A DNA stretch of 44,686 bases from Actinomycetota bacterium (GTDB taxonomy: Bacteria > Actinomycetota > JAICYB01). A model generated the notes under the pieces. It ran no database searches and was not told the DNA's origin. It was given only the letters and a program-made list of their open reading frames with translations. A program made the position numbers and the translations under genes. Below, in pieces: positions 16,901-24,343 of this stretch (position 1 is the stretch's first letter; each line of letters opens with the position of its first letter). The stretch is taken from contig DATLNZ010000038.1 in NCBI GenBank assembly GCA_035536535.1, positions 1-44,686 on the forward strand, written 5' to 3'.

Positions 16901-17288
16901 AGGTCGCGGTCGCGCGGGCCAGCAGGCGCTCGGCCGCATCGTAGACCTCCCCGTCGGCATGCCCGAGGCTGCGTCCCTTGTTGACGGCGCGTCCCCTGCC
17001 GACCAGGTGCCCGGACCCCGCCCCCTTGAGGTAGGTGACGGACATCTGGATCGTGCGGTGGGTACGGTCCGGCGGCAGAAGCGTCCGGAGGCTGAGGCCG
17101 CACACCGAGTCCAGGAGCCCGGCCAGCACCCCGCCGTGGACGATGCCCCACGGATTGAGGTGGTGCTCGGCGATCTCCAGTCGCATGGTGGCCAGTCCGG
17201 GGGCCAGGTCCACGAGCTCGGCTCCCATCCACCGGTGGTACGGCGAGGCGGCGACCCGTTGCCGTATCGCGTCGTAGTCCGCGTCCAC
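16869..17288 (-). CDS. Hotdog-fold thioesterase (PaaI-like)
   Basis: This 139-residue 4HBT-family acyl-CoA thioesterase carries the signature HLNPWGIVHGGVLAGLLDS, followed by TYLKGAGSGHLVGRGRAVNKGRSLG, the usual PaaI/YbgC hotdog pattern. The longer open frame upstream is a shadow of the ABC permease. GTG 17288, 11 bases after the permease stop, is the first sensible start, though its ribosome site is weak. It may be the last gene of the ABC exporter transcript. The acyl substrate is unknown. Confidence 0.85.
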   Translation of the reverse strand: MDADYDAIRQRVAASPYHRWMGAELVDLAPGLATMRLEIAEHHLNPWGIVHGGVLAGLLDSVCGLSLRTLLPPDRTHRTIQMSVTYLKGAGSGHLVGRGRAVNKGRSLGHADGEVYDAAERLLARATATFMTVPASSES

Positions 17289-17299
17289 GAGCCCGGAAT

Positions 17300-18124
17300 C
17301 TACGGCTGCCGGTCGAAGCCGCGGGTGGCGACGGCGAACATGATCGCGCCGAAGACGGCCAGTGCCGCCAGCTCCCAGACGATGGGGACGGGAGAGCCGC
17401 CGAAACGCATCGCGGCAGGAAAGCCCAGCAGCACGCGGCGGATGGCGTCCACTGCGTAGGCGGCCGGATCGGCGTAGGACAGCGTCCGCAGCCAGACCGG
17501 TGCGGTGTTCAGGGGAAACAGGGCCCCGGACAAAAAGAACAGGGGCAGCGTTATGAAGTTCATGATCACCATGAATCCCTGCATGGTGCTGATCCGCGCG
17601 GCTATCGCGATTCCGAGCGAGTTCACGGCCAGCGCGAACAGAAGCAGGATGGGCGCCACCGCGATGACGCGCAGCGGGTTCAGACGCAGGCCCACCAGGG
17701 GAGCCAGGACCAGGATCGCCAGCCCCTGCATCGTGGCCGTCGTGGCTCCGCCCGCGACCTTGCCGGCGATCACGGCGGCTCGTCCGAGGGGGGCCACGAG
17801 GATCTCCTTCAAAAACCCGAACTCCCGGTCCCAGGTGATGGAGACGGCAGCGAACATCGACGTGAACAGGCACGTCATCACGACGACCCCCGGCAGCAGG
17901 AACACCCTGTAGTCGGCGCCCCCGACGGCCCCCTGCCTGACGGCTGCTCCCAGCCCTGTGCCGAACACGAGCAGGTACAGCAGCGGCTGGACGAAGGAAG
18001 TAACCACCCGGGCCCGTTCGCGGAAGAACTTGATCAGCTCCCGGCGCCAGATGGTCCTGGCGCCGCGGAAGTCGCGGGCCAGGCTGTTCGTCCGCAGGGC
18101 CGCCGGTTGCTCAGCCGTCTTCAC
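17300..18124 (-). CDS. ABC-2 type exporter permease (DrrB-like)
   Basis: This 274-residue membrane subunit has six helices and the ABC-2 pattern: a cytoplasmic N-terminal segment ending in ELIKFFRERARVVTSFVQPLLYLLVFG, and later FLSGALFPLNTAPVWLRTLSYADPAAY. GTG 18124 overlaps the stop of the ATPase gene (GTGA), so the two are made together. DrrAB-type pumps export drugs, lipids or polyketides; the cargo here is not known. Confidence 0.9.
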   Translation of the reverse strand: MKTAEQPAALRTNSLARDFRGARTIWRRELIKFFRERARVVTSFVQPLLYLLVFGTGLGAAVRQGAVGGADYRVFLLPGVVVMTCLFTSMFAAVSITWDREFGFLKEILVAPLGRAAVIAGKVAGGATTATMQGLAILVLAPLVGLRLNPLRVIAVAPILLLFALAVNSLGIAIAARISTMQGFMVIMNFITLPLFFLSGALFPLNTAPVWLRTLSYADPAAYAVDAIRRVLLGFPAAMRFGGSPVPIVWELAALAVFGAIMFAVATRGFDRQP

Positions 18125-19107
18125 ACTCTCCTCCCCGACCTCATCCGCGAGGCAAACCGCTCCCGCATCGCGTCTCCGGGCGACGTCTCCTCGTCACGGA
18201 GGTGACGTCCGGTCTTTTCGATGAACACATCGTCCAGTGTCGGCCGCGACAGCTTCACGGTCGTGACCGCGACCGGCAGCGCCCCGAGGATCTGGGGGAT
18301 TGCCGCCTCGCCGACCTGGACTGCGACGTGGATGCCGTCTGAGACGCGGCGGGGGTCCAGTCCCATCCGCGAGCGCAAGAAGTCCTCCGCGATCCCGTCG
18401 TCGGCCGTGGACAGCACGATCGTGTCGCCGCCTACGCTGCGCTTCAAGCCCGCCGGTGTGTCCAGGGCGATGATCTGGCCCTGGTCCATGATCGCGATGC
18501 GGTTGCAGTGCTCGGCCTCCTCCAGGTAATGCGTGGTGAGGAAAAGGGTGATTCCCTGCTTGCGCGCCAGGTCCAAAACGTAGTTCCACATGTGTGTGCG
18601 CGACTGGGGGTCCAGGCCGATCGTCGGCTCGTCCAGGAACAGTACGACCGGGTGGTGCAGGAGCCCCCGCGCCAGCTCCAGCCGCCGTCTCATCCCGCCT
18701 GAGTAGGTCATCACCGACTTGTCGCGACGGTCGTACAGGTCGACCATCGTCAGCAGCTCGTCGCTGCGGCGGGCGGCTTCGGCCCGGGGGACCCCGTAGA
18801 CGTCGGCGTGGAAACGCAGGTTCTCGGCGGCGGTGAGGTTCACGTCCAGGGAGGGGTCCTGGAACACGATCCCGATGGACGCCCGCACGGCGTCACGCCG
18901 GCTCTGGACGTCGAAACCGTTGACCTCCGCGCGTCCCGAAGTGGGTGCCAGCAGCGTGCACAGGATCGAGATCGTGGTCGTCTTGCCCGCGCCGTTCGGG
19001 CCGAGAAAGCCGAACACTTCGCCCGGCTCCACCTCGAAGCTGACGTTGTCGACTGCGGTGAACGAGCCGAATCGCCGGACGAGTCCGTCAGCTCGGATGA
19101 TCGCCAC
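18121..19107 (-). CDS. ABC exporter ATPase (DrrA-like)
   Basis: This 328-residue ATPase has Walker A GPNGAGKTT, Q-loop FQDPSLD, signature YSGGMRRRLE, Walker B VLFLDEPTIGLDP and the switch His in TTHYLEE. The extended C-terminal region of about 100 residues ending in PTLDDVFIEKTGRHLRDEE is the regulatory module typical of DrrA. It is followed by its permease. GTG 19107 lies 17 bases after the DUF3107 stop, so the three genes may share a transcript. Confidence 0.9.
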   Translation of the reverse strand: MAIIRADGLVRRFGSFTAVDNVSFEVEPGEVFGFLGPNGAGKTTTISILCTLLAPTSGRAEVNGFDVQSRRDAVRASIGIVFQDPSLDVNLTAAENLRFHADVYGVPRAEAARRSDELLTMVDLYDRRDKSVMTYSGGMRRRLELARGLLHHPVVLFLDEPTIGLDPQSRTHMWNYVLDLARKQGITLFLTTHYLEEAEHCNRIAIMDQGQIIALDTPAGLKRSVGGDTIVLSTADDGIAEDFLRSRMGLDPRRVSDGIHVAVQVGEAAIPQILGALPVAVTTVKLSRPTLDDVFIEKTGRHLRDEETSPGDAMRERFASRMRSGRRV

Positions 19108-19123
19108 GTCGCCGCCCGGCCTC

Positions 19124-19366
19124 CTACTTGTCCTTGGGCGGCAGGGCGAAGCCGACGTGCTTTCGGGACTCCTCGGACTCGACCTCCACGTAGGTGAGCT
19201 TGCTGAGCGGCACGCAGACCTGCCTGCCCTTGGAGTCGTTGAGCCACAGGAGCTTGCGCTCGTCGGCGAAAGCCTCGTCGACCAGCCTCCGGACCTCCTC
19301 CGCCGGCTGGTCCACCTCCAGGCGGATCTCCCGGGCAGAGAACTCCACGCCTATGACTATCTCCAT
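19124..19366 (-). CDS. DUF3107 protein (TB9.4-like)
   Basis: This 80-residue protein of a family seen mainly in actinobacteria (mycobacterial TB9.4/Rv3208A). It runs from MEIVIGVEFSAREI through LLWLNDSKGRQVCVP to ESRKHVGFA, essentially the whole family pattern. ATG 19366 is chosen because family members begin at MEI; an upstream extension to 19417 is not conserved. The function of the family is unknown. Confidence 0.85.
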   Translation of the reverse strand: MEIVIGVEFSAREIRLEVDQPAEEVRRLVDEAFADERKLLWLNDSKGRQVCVPLSKLTYVEVESEESRKHVGFALPPKDK

Positions 19367-19480
19367 ACCGATGGGTCCTTTCCGCGCGCCGGAGGTTGGT
19401 GCCGCGAGCGCGGGCATGGTAGCACTAGGTCTGACGTATCGAGGCCCCCGCTCAGGGGCGCCGTCGCCGAAAGGAAATTC

Positions 19481-20890
19481 GTGACCACACCCCTCGCCCG
19501 GACGATAACGCTGTTCGGAGAAAAGATCAGCCTCACCGGCATCATCACCCGCGGGCTCGCACTCGTCGCCGTCCTCGTGCTCGGCGTCATCGTCTACGCC
19601 GTCGGCAAGACGGTGATCCGTCGCGTGTCGCTTCCGAAGTACCCGTTCTCGCCGACGGTCGCGGCGCGCGCTGAGACCACGCGGTCGTTGCTGCTGTCGG
19701 TTTGGAAGTACGTCGTGCTGGTGCTGGTGGTCGGCGCTCTTCTGATGGTCGCCGGCGTCACGTTCGCCAGCGGACTCGTCCTTACGGGGGCCGCGGGTCT
19801 TGTCGTCGCGTTCGGCGCCCAGACGTTGTTCAAGGACGTCATCGCCGGCTTCTCGATCCTGATGGAGGGCCAGTTCGCCGTGGGCGACCGCGTGTCCCTT
19901 CTCGGCGCCGACATCGAGGGCGTCGTCGAGGGTGTGGGTCTGCGAATCACCGTGATCCGCGAGGACGACGGCTCCAGGGTCTTTGTGCCGAACGGCGGCA
20001 TCACGGCCGTCCGCACGCTGCCACCCGCCGCCGCGACGGACGCCGGACGCGCCACCCGCCCGGCACGCGGCCGCTCGACGGACCGCACCCGCCCCTCGAG
20101 CCGGCGCGAGCCCAGGCAGGACTCGCCCCGCCCCGCAGCCGAGACCTCCCGCTCCGCCCCCAGCGCGGCCGGCGCTTCGGGCGCCGGGTCCAGGACGAGG
20201 CCCCCGCAGCGCAGGCGTGGACCAGCCCCCCTTACCGACGAGACCGTGCCTCCCGAGGCGCCGGCTCGTGCCGGGGCGCAGGACCTGCCGCCGGCCGGAC
20301 TGGGTGCGACCACTCCGGGGGCAACGACGGCGGACCGTCCCGACATGTTCGAAGTAGGTGCAACCGGCGGCGCGGACGACGGCGGAGCCGACGTTGGCGG
20401 CGCCGATGGCGAGCGTCCCCGCTCCGGCAGACCCCGCGGCAGGCGCGGTGGACGGCGGCGCGGCGGATCACGCCGCCCGGGAACCGCAGCCGATGCGGCG
20501 GGCGCCGAGACGTCCGGCAACGGGGAACAGGGTGAGCAGTCGCCGCCGGACGCGCCCTCGGACGCAGCGCTGCCCCCACGGGACGCGCCGTCGGACGCAG
20601 CTCCCGCTCCCCGGCAGCCGCGACAGCCGCGACCTTCGGCAGCGCAGCCTCGACAGGAGTCCCAGCCCCCCGCAGCAGGGCCGGAGCATGCCGCACCCGC
20701 TCCGGAACCGGCCGCCCAGGACCAGACGCCGCCGATCTCCCCCGGTGAGCAGCCGGCCCAGGCCTCGACCCGGCAGGCACGTCCTGCCCGTACGCAGGAG
20801 GAACCACAGGCGCAGCCCGTGGCGGCAGAGCGCCGCGACAGGGAAGACGACCGGGAGTCGCTGACCGAATCGCCCTGGTCCATCGACTAG
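19481..20890 (+). CDS. MscS-like channel with long disordered tail
   Basis: A 469-residue protein. Three helices (about 25-45, 68-92, 95-118) include the pore-lining Gly/Ala-rich helix VLTGAAGLVVAFGAQTLFKDVIAGF. A short beta domain follows (GQFAVGDRV to VFVPNGGI, about 130-180), as in MscS, which opens under membrane tension. Instead of the usual C-terminal vestibule there are about 285 residues of Pro/Ala/Arg/Glu-rich disorder with an Arg-Gly block (GRRGGRRRGG) near residue 325. GTG 19481 has AAAGGA five bases upstream and begins right before the first helix. The tail keeps its frame, so it is not an artefact of a missed stop. Confidence 0.82.
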   Translation: MTTPLARTITLFGEKISLTGIITRGLALVAVLVLGVIVYAVGKTVIRRVSLPKYPFSPTVAARAETTRSLLLSVWKYVVLVLVVGALLMVAGVTFASGLVLTGAAGLVVAFGAQTLFKDVIAGFSILMEGQFAVGDRVSLLGADIEGVVEGVGLRITVIREDDGSRVFVPNGGITAVRTLPPAAATDAGRATRPARGRSTDRTRPSSRREPRQDSPRPAAETSRSAPSAAGASGAGSRTRPPQRRRGPAPLTDETVPPEAPARAGAQDLPPAGLGATTPGATTADRPDMFEVGATGGADDGGADVGGADGERPRSGRPRGRRGGRRRGGSRRPGTAADAAGAETSGNGEQGEQSPPDAPSDAALPPRDAPSDAAPAPRQPRQPRPSAAQPRQESQPPAAGPEHAAPAPEPAAQDQTPPISPGEQPAQASTRQARPARTQEEPQAQPVAAERRDREDDRESLTESPWSID

Positions 20891-20959
20891 TCGTTTCGCC
20901 GAATCACCGAAGGGCACGTGTCTGATTTGCGTGCCGCTGCGTACAGGACCCCCCGGCCC

Positions 20960-20965
20960 TATACT
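20960..20965 (+). promoter_or_regulatory. -10 box of polyamine operon
   Basis: TATACT is the best -10 match in this gap. It places transcription start near 20973, about 160 bases before the first gene. No good -35 box is seen at the right spacing. Confidence 0.45.
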
Positions 20966-21133
20966 CGGGACCAGTACCCGCTCTTGGTGCGGGGTCGGGC
21001 TTCTTCCGGGGAGCTCACCGCCTGCAGGGGGTGGGTATTCGCTTGTCAGGACGTAAGAGTCAAGTGCCCGCGATCGCGCGGGTGGGCGGGAGGCGCAACG
21101 GCAGGGCCGTTGGGCACCCGAGCCCTGTAGGGA
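20966..21133 (+). promoter_or_regulatory. Structured leader RNA, possible riboswitch
   Basis: The leader between the TATACT box and the decarboxylase start can fold into several local hairpins: CCCGC/GCGGG (20977-20993), GCTTCT/GGGAGC (20999-21014), CACC/GGTG with inner CC/GG (21016-21033), CCCGCG/CGCGGG with loop ATCG (21067-21082) and CAACGG/CCGTTG with loop CAGGG (21096-21112). The last loop is exactly complementary to CCCTG at 21123-21127, giving a possible H-type pseudoknot directly before the AGGGAG ribosome site. No known riboswitch class was recognised. High GC raises the chance of accidental pairing. Confidence 0.45.
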
Positions 21134-21688
21134 GTGATAGATGGAAAACCCGCTCGGCCAGCTGTGCAGCCCGTCCCACCGTCCCGTTCCCGGCCAGATC
21201 CTCCGGTGCTCTTCGTCCCGCGGCTGATCCACCTCGCTCGCGGGGGAGCCGAGGGGATGACCCCCCTCAACGCGTTCGACAACGCGTTGCTCCAGGCGGG
21301 GGTTCACAACCTCAACCTCAACCGCGTGTCGTCCATCGTCCCGAAGGGGGCCCGGTTCGGGGAGATGGGCAGCGTCCCGGTGGGGACTGTGGTGCCGGCG
21401 GTGTACGCGACGGTCACGTCCAACGTGACCGGCGAGGTGATCTCGGCCTGCATAGGAGCCGGGGTGGGGTCGGAAGGCGGCGTCCTGATGGAGTACCACC
21501 ACATGGGCCCCGCGGACGACGCCGAGCGGGTGGTGCAGTCGATGGTCGAAGAAGGCTTCGCCCGCCGCGGATGGGACCTTCAGGAGGTCCGGTTCGCGAC
21601 GGGGGAGCACAAGGTCGACCGGCTGGGTTGTGCTGTGGCTGTAGCCGTTCTCTTGGACTCTGTGCCCGTAGACGAGGAGGGGAGGTGA
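21134..21688 (+). CDS. Pyruvoyl-dependent arginine decarboxylase
   Basis: This enzyme converts arginine to agmatine, the first step of the polyamine route encoded here. The family core is clear: TPLNAFDNALLQAGVHNLNL, the self-cleavage site RVSSIVP (Ser66-Ser67 counted from GTG 21134, the second Ser becoming pyruvoyl), VYATVTS and MEYHHMGP. The fold begins at VLFVPRLIHLARG, so the start could also be GTG 21206; residues 1-23 from GTG 21134 look unlike the family. A 28-codon ORF in another frame (21141-21227) overlaps this region. The gene ends six bases before SpeD. This enzyme type is best known from archaea and some bacteria. Confidence 0.88.
   Translation: MIDGKPARPAVQPVPPSRSRPDPPVLFVPRLIHLARGGAEGMTPLNAFDNALLQAGVHNLNLNRVSSIVPKGARFGEMGSVPVGTVVPAVYATVTSNVTGEVISACIGAGVGSEGGVLMEYHHMGPADDAERVVQSMVEEGFARRGWDLQEVRFATGEHKVDRLGCAVAVAVLLDSVPVDEEGR
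21141..21227 (+). CDS. Possible leader peptide (28 aa)
   Basis: ATG 21141 has the best ribosome site in the leader (AGGGAG, six bases upstream) but opens a 28-codon frame that ends at TGA 21225, inside the N-terminal part of the decarboxylase in another frame. It may be a regulatory upstream ORF, or it may mark a sequencing frameshift near the true decarboxylase start. Nothing in the peptide is recognisable. Confidence 0.25.
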   Translation: MENPLGQLCSPSHRPVPGQILRCSSSRG

Positions 21689-21693
21689 CGCGG

Positions 21694-22080
21694 ATGAAGG
21701 CCCTCGGCCGCCATCTGATTATCGAGATGTGGGAAGCGGAGAATCTGAACTCGGCACAGGCGCTGGAGCAGGGGTTGAAGGAGGCCGTCGCTGCAATTGA
21801 CGGAACGCTTCTGGACGTCCGCGTCGTCGAGTTCCCCGTCCACGGCGTGACGGGCGTGGCGATCATCGCCGAGTCACACGTCGCCGTCCACACATGGCCC
21901 GAGTACGGCTATGCGGCGGTGGACGTTTTCACGTGCAACCTCGAGTCCGACATCCACGCGGGGGTCGCGGCGCTGAGCCGGCACCTGCTGCCTGGACGCG
22001 TCGAGGTCCGCGAGATCTCACGTGGACAGATCCCCGAGGACCTCGCACGGCAGCACGAGCTCCGACTCGCCGCCAAGTGA
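21694..22080 (+). CDS. speD: S-adenosylmethionine decarboxylase proenzyme
   Basis: This 128-residue class 1 prokaryotic AdoMetDC supplies decarboxylated SAM, the aminopropyl donor for spermidine. Self-cleavage is expected between Glu60 and Ser61 in AESHVAVHTWPE, with Ser61 becoming the pyruvoyl group. Cys81 (FTCNLES) and His66 are the other conserved catalytic positions. ATG 21694 has GGAGG eight bases upstream. The frame stays open upstream but that part is a shadow of the arginine decarboxylase. Its stop overlaps the SpeE start. Confidence 0.93.
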   Translation: MKALGRHLIIEMWEAENLNSAQALEQGLKEAVAAIDGTLLDVRVVEFPVHGVTGVAIIAESHVAVHTWPEYGYAAVDVFTCNLESDIHAGVAALSRHLLPGRVEVREISRGQIPEDLARQHELRLAAK

Positions 22081-22943
22081 CGGTCCGGTCCTTCGGGGAG
22101 ACCGTCGCCCCGGGGTTCAACTTCGTGTTCGAAGGGCGGCTGCTCCACTCAGAGCAGTCGCCCTTCCAGCACATCGAGGTGTACGAGCACGAGTACTTCG
22201 GCCGGGTGCTCGTGCTGGACCACACGATCCAGACCACCTTGACCGACGAGTTCGCGTACCACGAGCTGCTGGTGCACCCGGCCCTGTGCTCGCTCCCCGA
22301 GCCCAGGGACGTTTTGATCATCGGCGGCGGCGACGGCGGGACGCTGCGGCGGGTGCTCGAGCACGGTCCGGTGCGGGCCGTGCAGTGCGAGATCGACGAG
22401 GCCGTCACCCGGGTAAGCCGGGAGCACCTTCCGGAGGTGTCGGCGGGCGCACTCGACGACCCGAGGGCCGAGCTCGTCTTCGACGACGGGGCCGCCTACG
22501 CGGCCGCGCACCCGGCGGAGTTCGATGCGGTGATCGTGGACTCCACGGACCCGGTGGGAGCCGCGGCGGTCCTCGTGTCCGAGTCCTTCTACCGCGACTG
22601 CCTGAAGGCGCTCAAGCCGGGGGGCGTCCTGGTCGCCCAAACGGGTTCGCCGCTGTACCAGGCCAACGAGTTCCGGGTGGCGGTGTCCAACATGAGCAGG
22701 GTGTTCGACGTCGTCGAGCCCTACTTTGGCATCGTCCCCACCTACCCCGGAGCCTATTGGAGCTGGACGGCGGCGACGCAGGGGCCCCCTGTCTCGCGGG
22801 CCCCGATGGCGGTGGTGCGCGGCAGGATGTCGTCGCGGAACCTGTCCTGCGGCTACTACACGCCGGAGTTGCACCGGTCGCTTTTTGCCGTCCCGGGCTT
22901 CGCGCCCCGGCCGTTGCCGCAGAAGCCGGGCGCCGGCGCGTGA
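22077..22943 (+). CDS. speE: Spermidine synthase
   Basis: This aminopropyltransferase joins putrescine and decarboxylated SAM. The 288-residue protein has the N-terminal beta part (SPFQHIEVYEHEYFGRVLVLD), TTLTDEFAYHE, the cofactor loop GGGDGG (83-88) and the catalytic VDSTDPVG (Asp155, Asp158). GTG 22077 overlaps the SpeD stop (GTGA). The context and the intact SPFQ and DSTDP motifs favour true spermidine synthase over other aminopropyltransferases, though preference for agmatine or longer amines cannot be excluded. Confidence 0.93.
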   Translation: MTVRSFGETVAPGFNFVFEGRLLHSEQSPFQHIEVYEHEYFGRVLVLDHTIQTTLTDEFAYHELLVHPALCSLPEPRDVLIIGGGDGGTLRRVLEHGPVRAVQCEIDEAVTRVSREHLPEVSAGALDDPRAELVFDDGAAYAAAHPAEFDAVIVDSTDPVGAAAVLVSESFYRDCLKALKPGGVLVAQTGSPLYQANEFRVAVSNMSRVFDVVEPYFGIVPTYPGAYWSWTAATQGPPVSRAPMAVVRGRMSSRNLSCGYYTPELHRSLFAVPGFAPRPLPQKPGAGA

Positions 22944-23779
22944 TCGACCCGCTTCCGCACCCGTTTCTCGGCTCCCGGACGGGCGCGCCCGAACCCGGAG
23001 CCGACGCCCTCGTGCTCGGGCTGGCGGTGGACGGCGGAGTCAGCTTCCGTCCGGGGGCCGCTCAGGGCCCATCGGGGATCAGGGCCTTCTCCGACTCCAT
23101 CGAAGAGTGGTCGCCGCGATGCCAAAGGTCGCTGGAGGACCTGGACGTCGTGGACCTCGGCGACCACACCGAGCCCCCGGCGACGGTGGAGACCCTGGTC
23201 GGAGGGATCCTCGGGCAAGCCTGGACGGACCCCGCGCGGCCGCTGCTGGCGTGCCTGGGAGGCGACCACTCGGTCACGCCTCCCGTCGTGAGAGCGGTGG
23301 CGGCGCGGTCGGACCGGCTTGCCGTGGTGGGGTTCGACGCCCACCTGGACCTGCGCGAGGACTATCCGGGGGACCACGCCTGCACCTATCGCCGCATTGC
23401 CGACGCGGGTGTTCCGTGCTTTGTGTTCGGCCCCCGCTCGGGGGCCAAGTCGGAGTGGGACGACGTGCCGAAGGTGCTCGAGTACTACTCGCAGTCGCTG
23501 CGGATGCCGCCGGAGGTCCGGTCGGCGCTGGAGGGCCGCGACGTCTACGTCACCCTCGACATCGATGTCCTGGACCCGTCGGCCGCGCCCGGAACGGGCA
23601 CGCCCGAGCCCGGGGGTCCGGGTTCGGAGGAGCTGATCCGGGCCGTCGAGGCGCTCGAGGGGCTGCGGATCGTCGCCTTCGACTTGGTCGAGGTCGCGCC
23701 GCCACTGGACACGGGCATCACGCAGGCAGTGGCCGCGGTGCTCGTCCGGGAGATGTTGCTGCGGTTCGTGTCGCGCTGA
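22940..23779 (+). CDS. speB: Agmatinase (ureohydrolase)
   Basis: This 279-residue Mn-dependent ureohydrolase splits agmatine into putrescine and urea, linking the arginine decarboxylase to spermidine synthase. Metal ligands are complete: GGDHS (His110), DAHLD (Asp133, His135, Asp137) and the DIDVLDP motif. GTG 22940 overlaps the SpeE stop. As the last gene of the operon it closes the route arginine, agmatine, putrescine, spermidine. Arginase or another guanidino substrate is possible from the fold alone, but the neighbours make agmatine the likely one. Confidence 0.9.
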   Translation: MIDPLPHPFLGSRTGAPEPGADALVLGLAVDGGVSFRPGAAQGPSGIRAFSDSIEEWSPRCQRSLEDLDVVDLGDHTEPPATVETLVGGILGQAWTDPARPLLACLGGDHSVTPPVVRAVAARSDRLAVVGFDAHLDLREDYPGDHACTYRRIADAGVPCFVFGPRSGAKSEWDDVPKVLEYYSQSLRMPPEVRSALEGRDVYVTLDIDVLDPSAAPGTGTPEPGGPGSEELIRAVEALEGLRIVAFDLVEVAPPLDTGITQAVAAVLVREMLLRFVSR

Positions 23780-23789
23780 CGCGCGGGAC

Positions 23790-24299
23790 TCAGCCGAGCG
23801 CCGCCCCGGGCCTCGTCGCGAGGAGGCTGCGGTAGGCGCCGCCGTAGAAGATCAGCGGGTCCGTTCCCGGTCCGGGCTCAATGCCCAGCACCTCCGCGAC
23901 GAAGATCGTGTGGTCGCCGCCCGGATGCGAGGACACCACGCGGCAGTCCAGGTAGGCACAGCATCCGGACAGCCTCGGCAGGTCCTGGGGGCCGGACTCC
24001 CACTGGACCCCCGACCACCTCTCGCCATCGGCAATCTCCCGCAGCGCGAAGTTCCGGGACGTGGCCTCCTGACCGGCGGCGAGGATGTTCACGGTGAACC
24101 GCCCGGTGCGATCGACGATCCCGTGGGCGCGGGCGGTGACGTCGACGCACACCAGGATCAGCACGGGGTCCAGGGACACGGCGGTGAAGGAGTTTGCGGT
24201 CATGCCGTGGACCGTGTCGCCCTCGCGCATGGTCAGGACCGTCACCCCGGTCGGGAACCGGCGCATGACCTGCCGGAACGACTGAGGGTCCGCCGCCAC
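23790..24299 (-). CDS. Flavin reductase-like protein
   Basis: This 169-residue protein has the HpaC/flavin reductase split-barrel fold that reduces FMN or FAD with NAD(P)H, often for a partner monooxygenase. The pattern FRQVMRRFPTGVTVLT, GMTANSFTAVSLDP and FTVNILA is typical. GTG 24299 is used. Its 5' end faces the aldonolactone oxidase gene across a 44-base gap, so the two share a divergent control region. No monooxygenase is adjacent. Confidence 0.87.
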   Translation of the reverse strand: MAADPQSFRQVMRRFPTGVTVLTMREGDTVHGMTANSFTAVSLDPVLILVCVDVTARAHGIVDRTGRFTVNILAAGQEATSRNFALREIADGERWSGVQWESGPQDLPRLSGCCAYLDCRVVSSHPGGDHTIFVAEVLGIEPGPGTDPLIFYGGAYRSLLATRPGAALG

Positions 24300-24330
24300 G
24301 GGCCTACGCTACCATCCGAAAACTCGCGCA

Positions 24331-24338
24331 AAGGGAGG
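24331..24338 (+). promoter_or_regulatory. Ribosome binding site pointing to ATC start
   Basis: AAGGGAGG is a near-perfect ribosome site five bases before ATC 24344. No ATG, GTG or TTG lies at a usable distance in any frame that leads into the oxidase. Confidence 0.6.
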
Positions 24339-24343
24339 ACCTC

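Noticed and set aside
21067-21082. CCCGCG/CGCGGG hairpin as an intrinsic terminator
   Set aside because: It is followed by GTGGGCGGG and has no T run, so it does not fit a Rho-independent terminator; it is kept as part of the structured leader.
20918-21130. Possible 70-residue ORF in the polyamine leader
   Set aside because: No good ribosome site, composition unlike the neighbours, and it would start before the likely transcription start.
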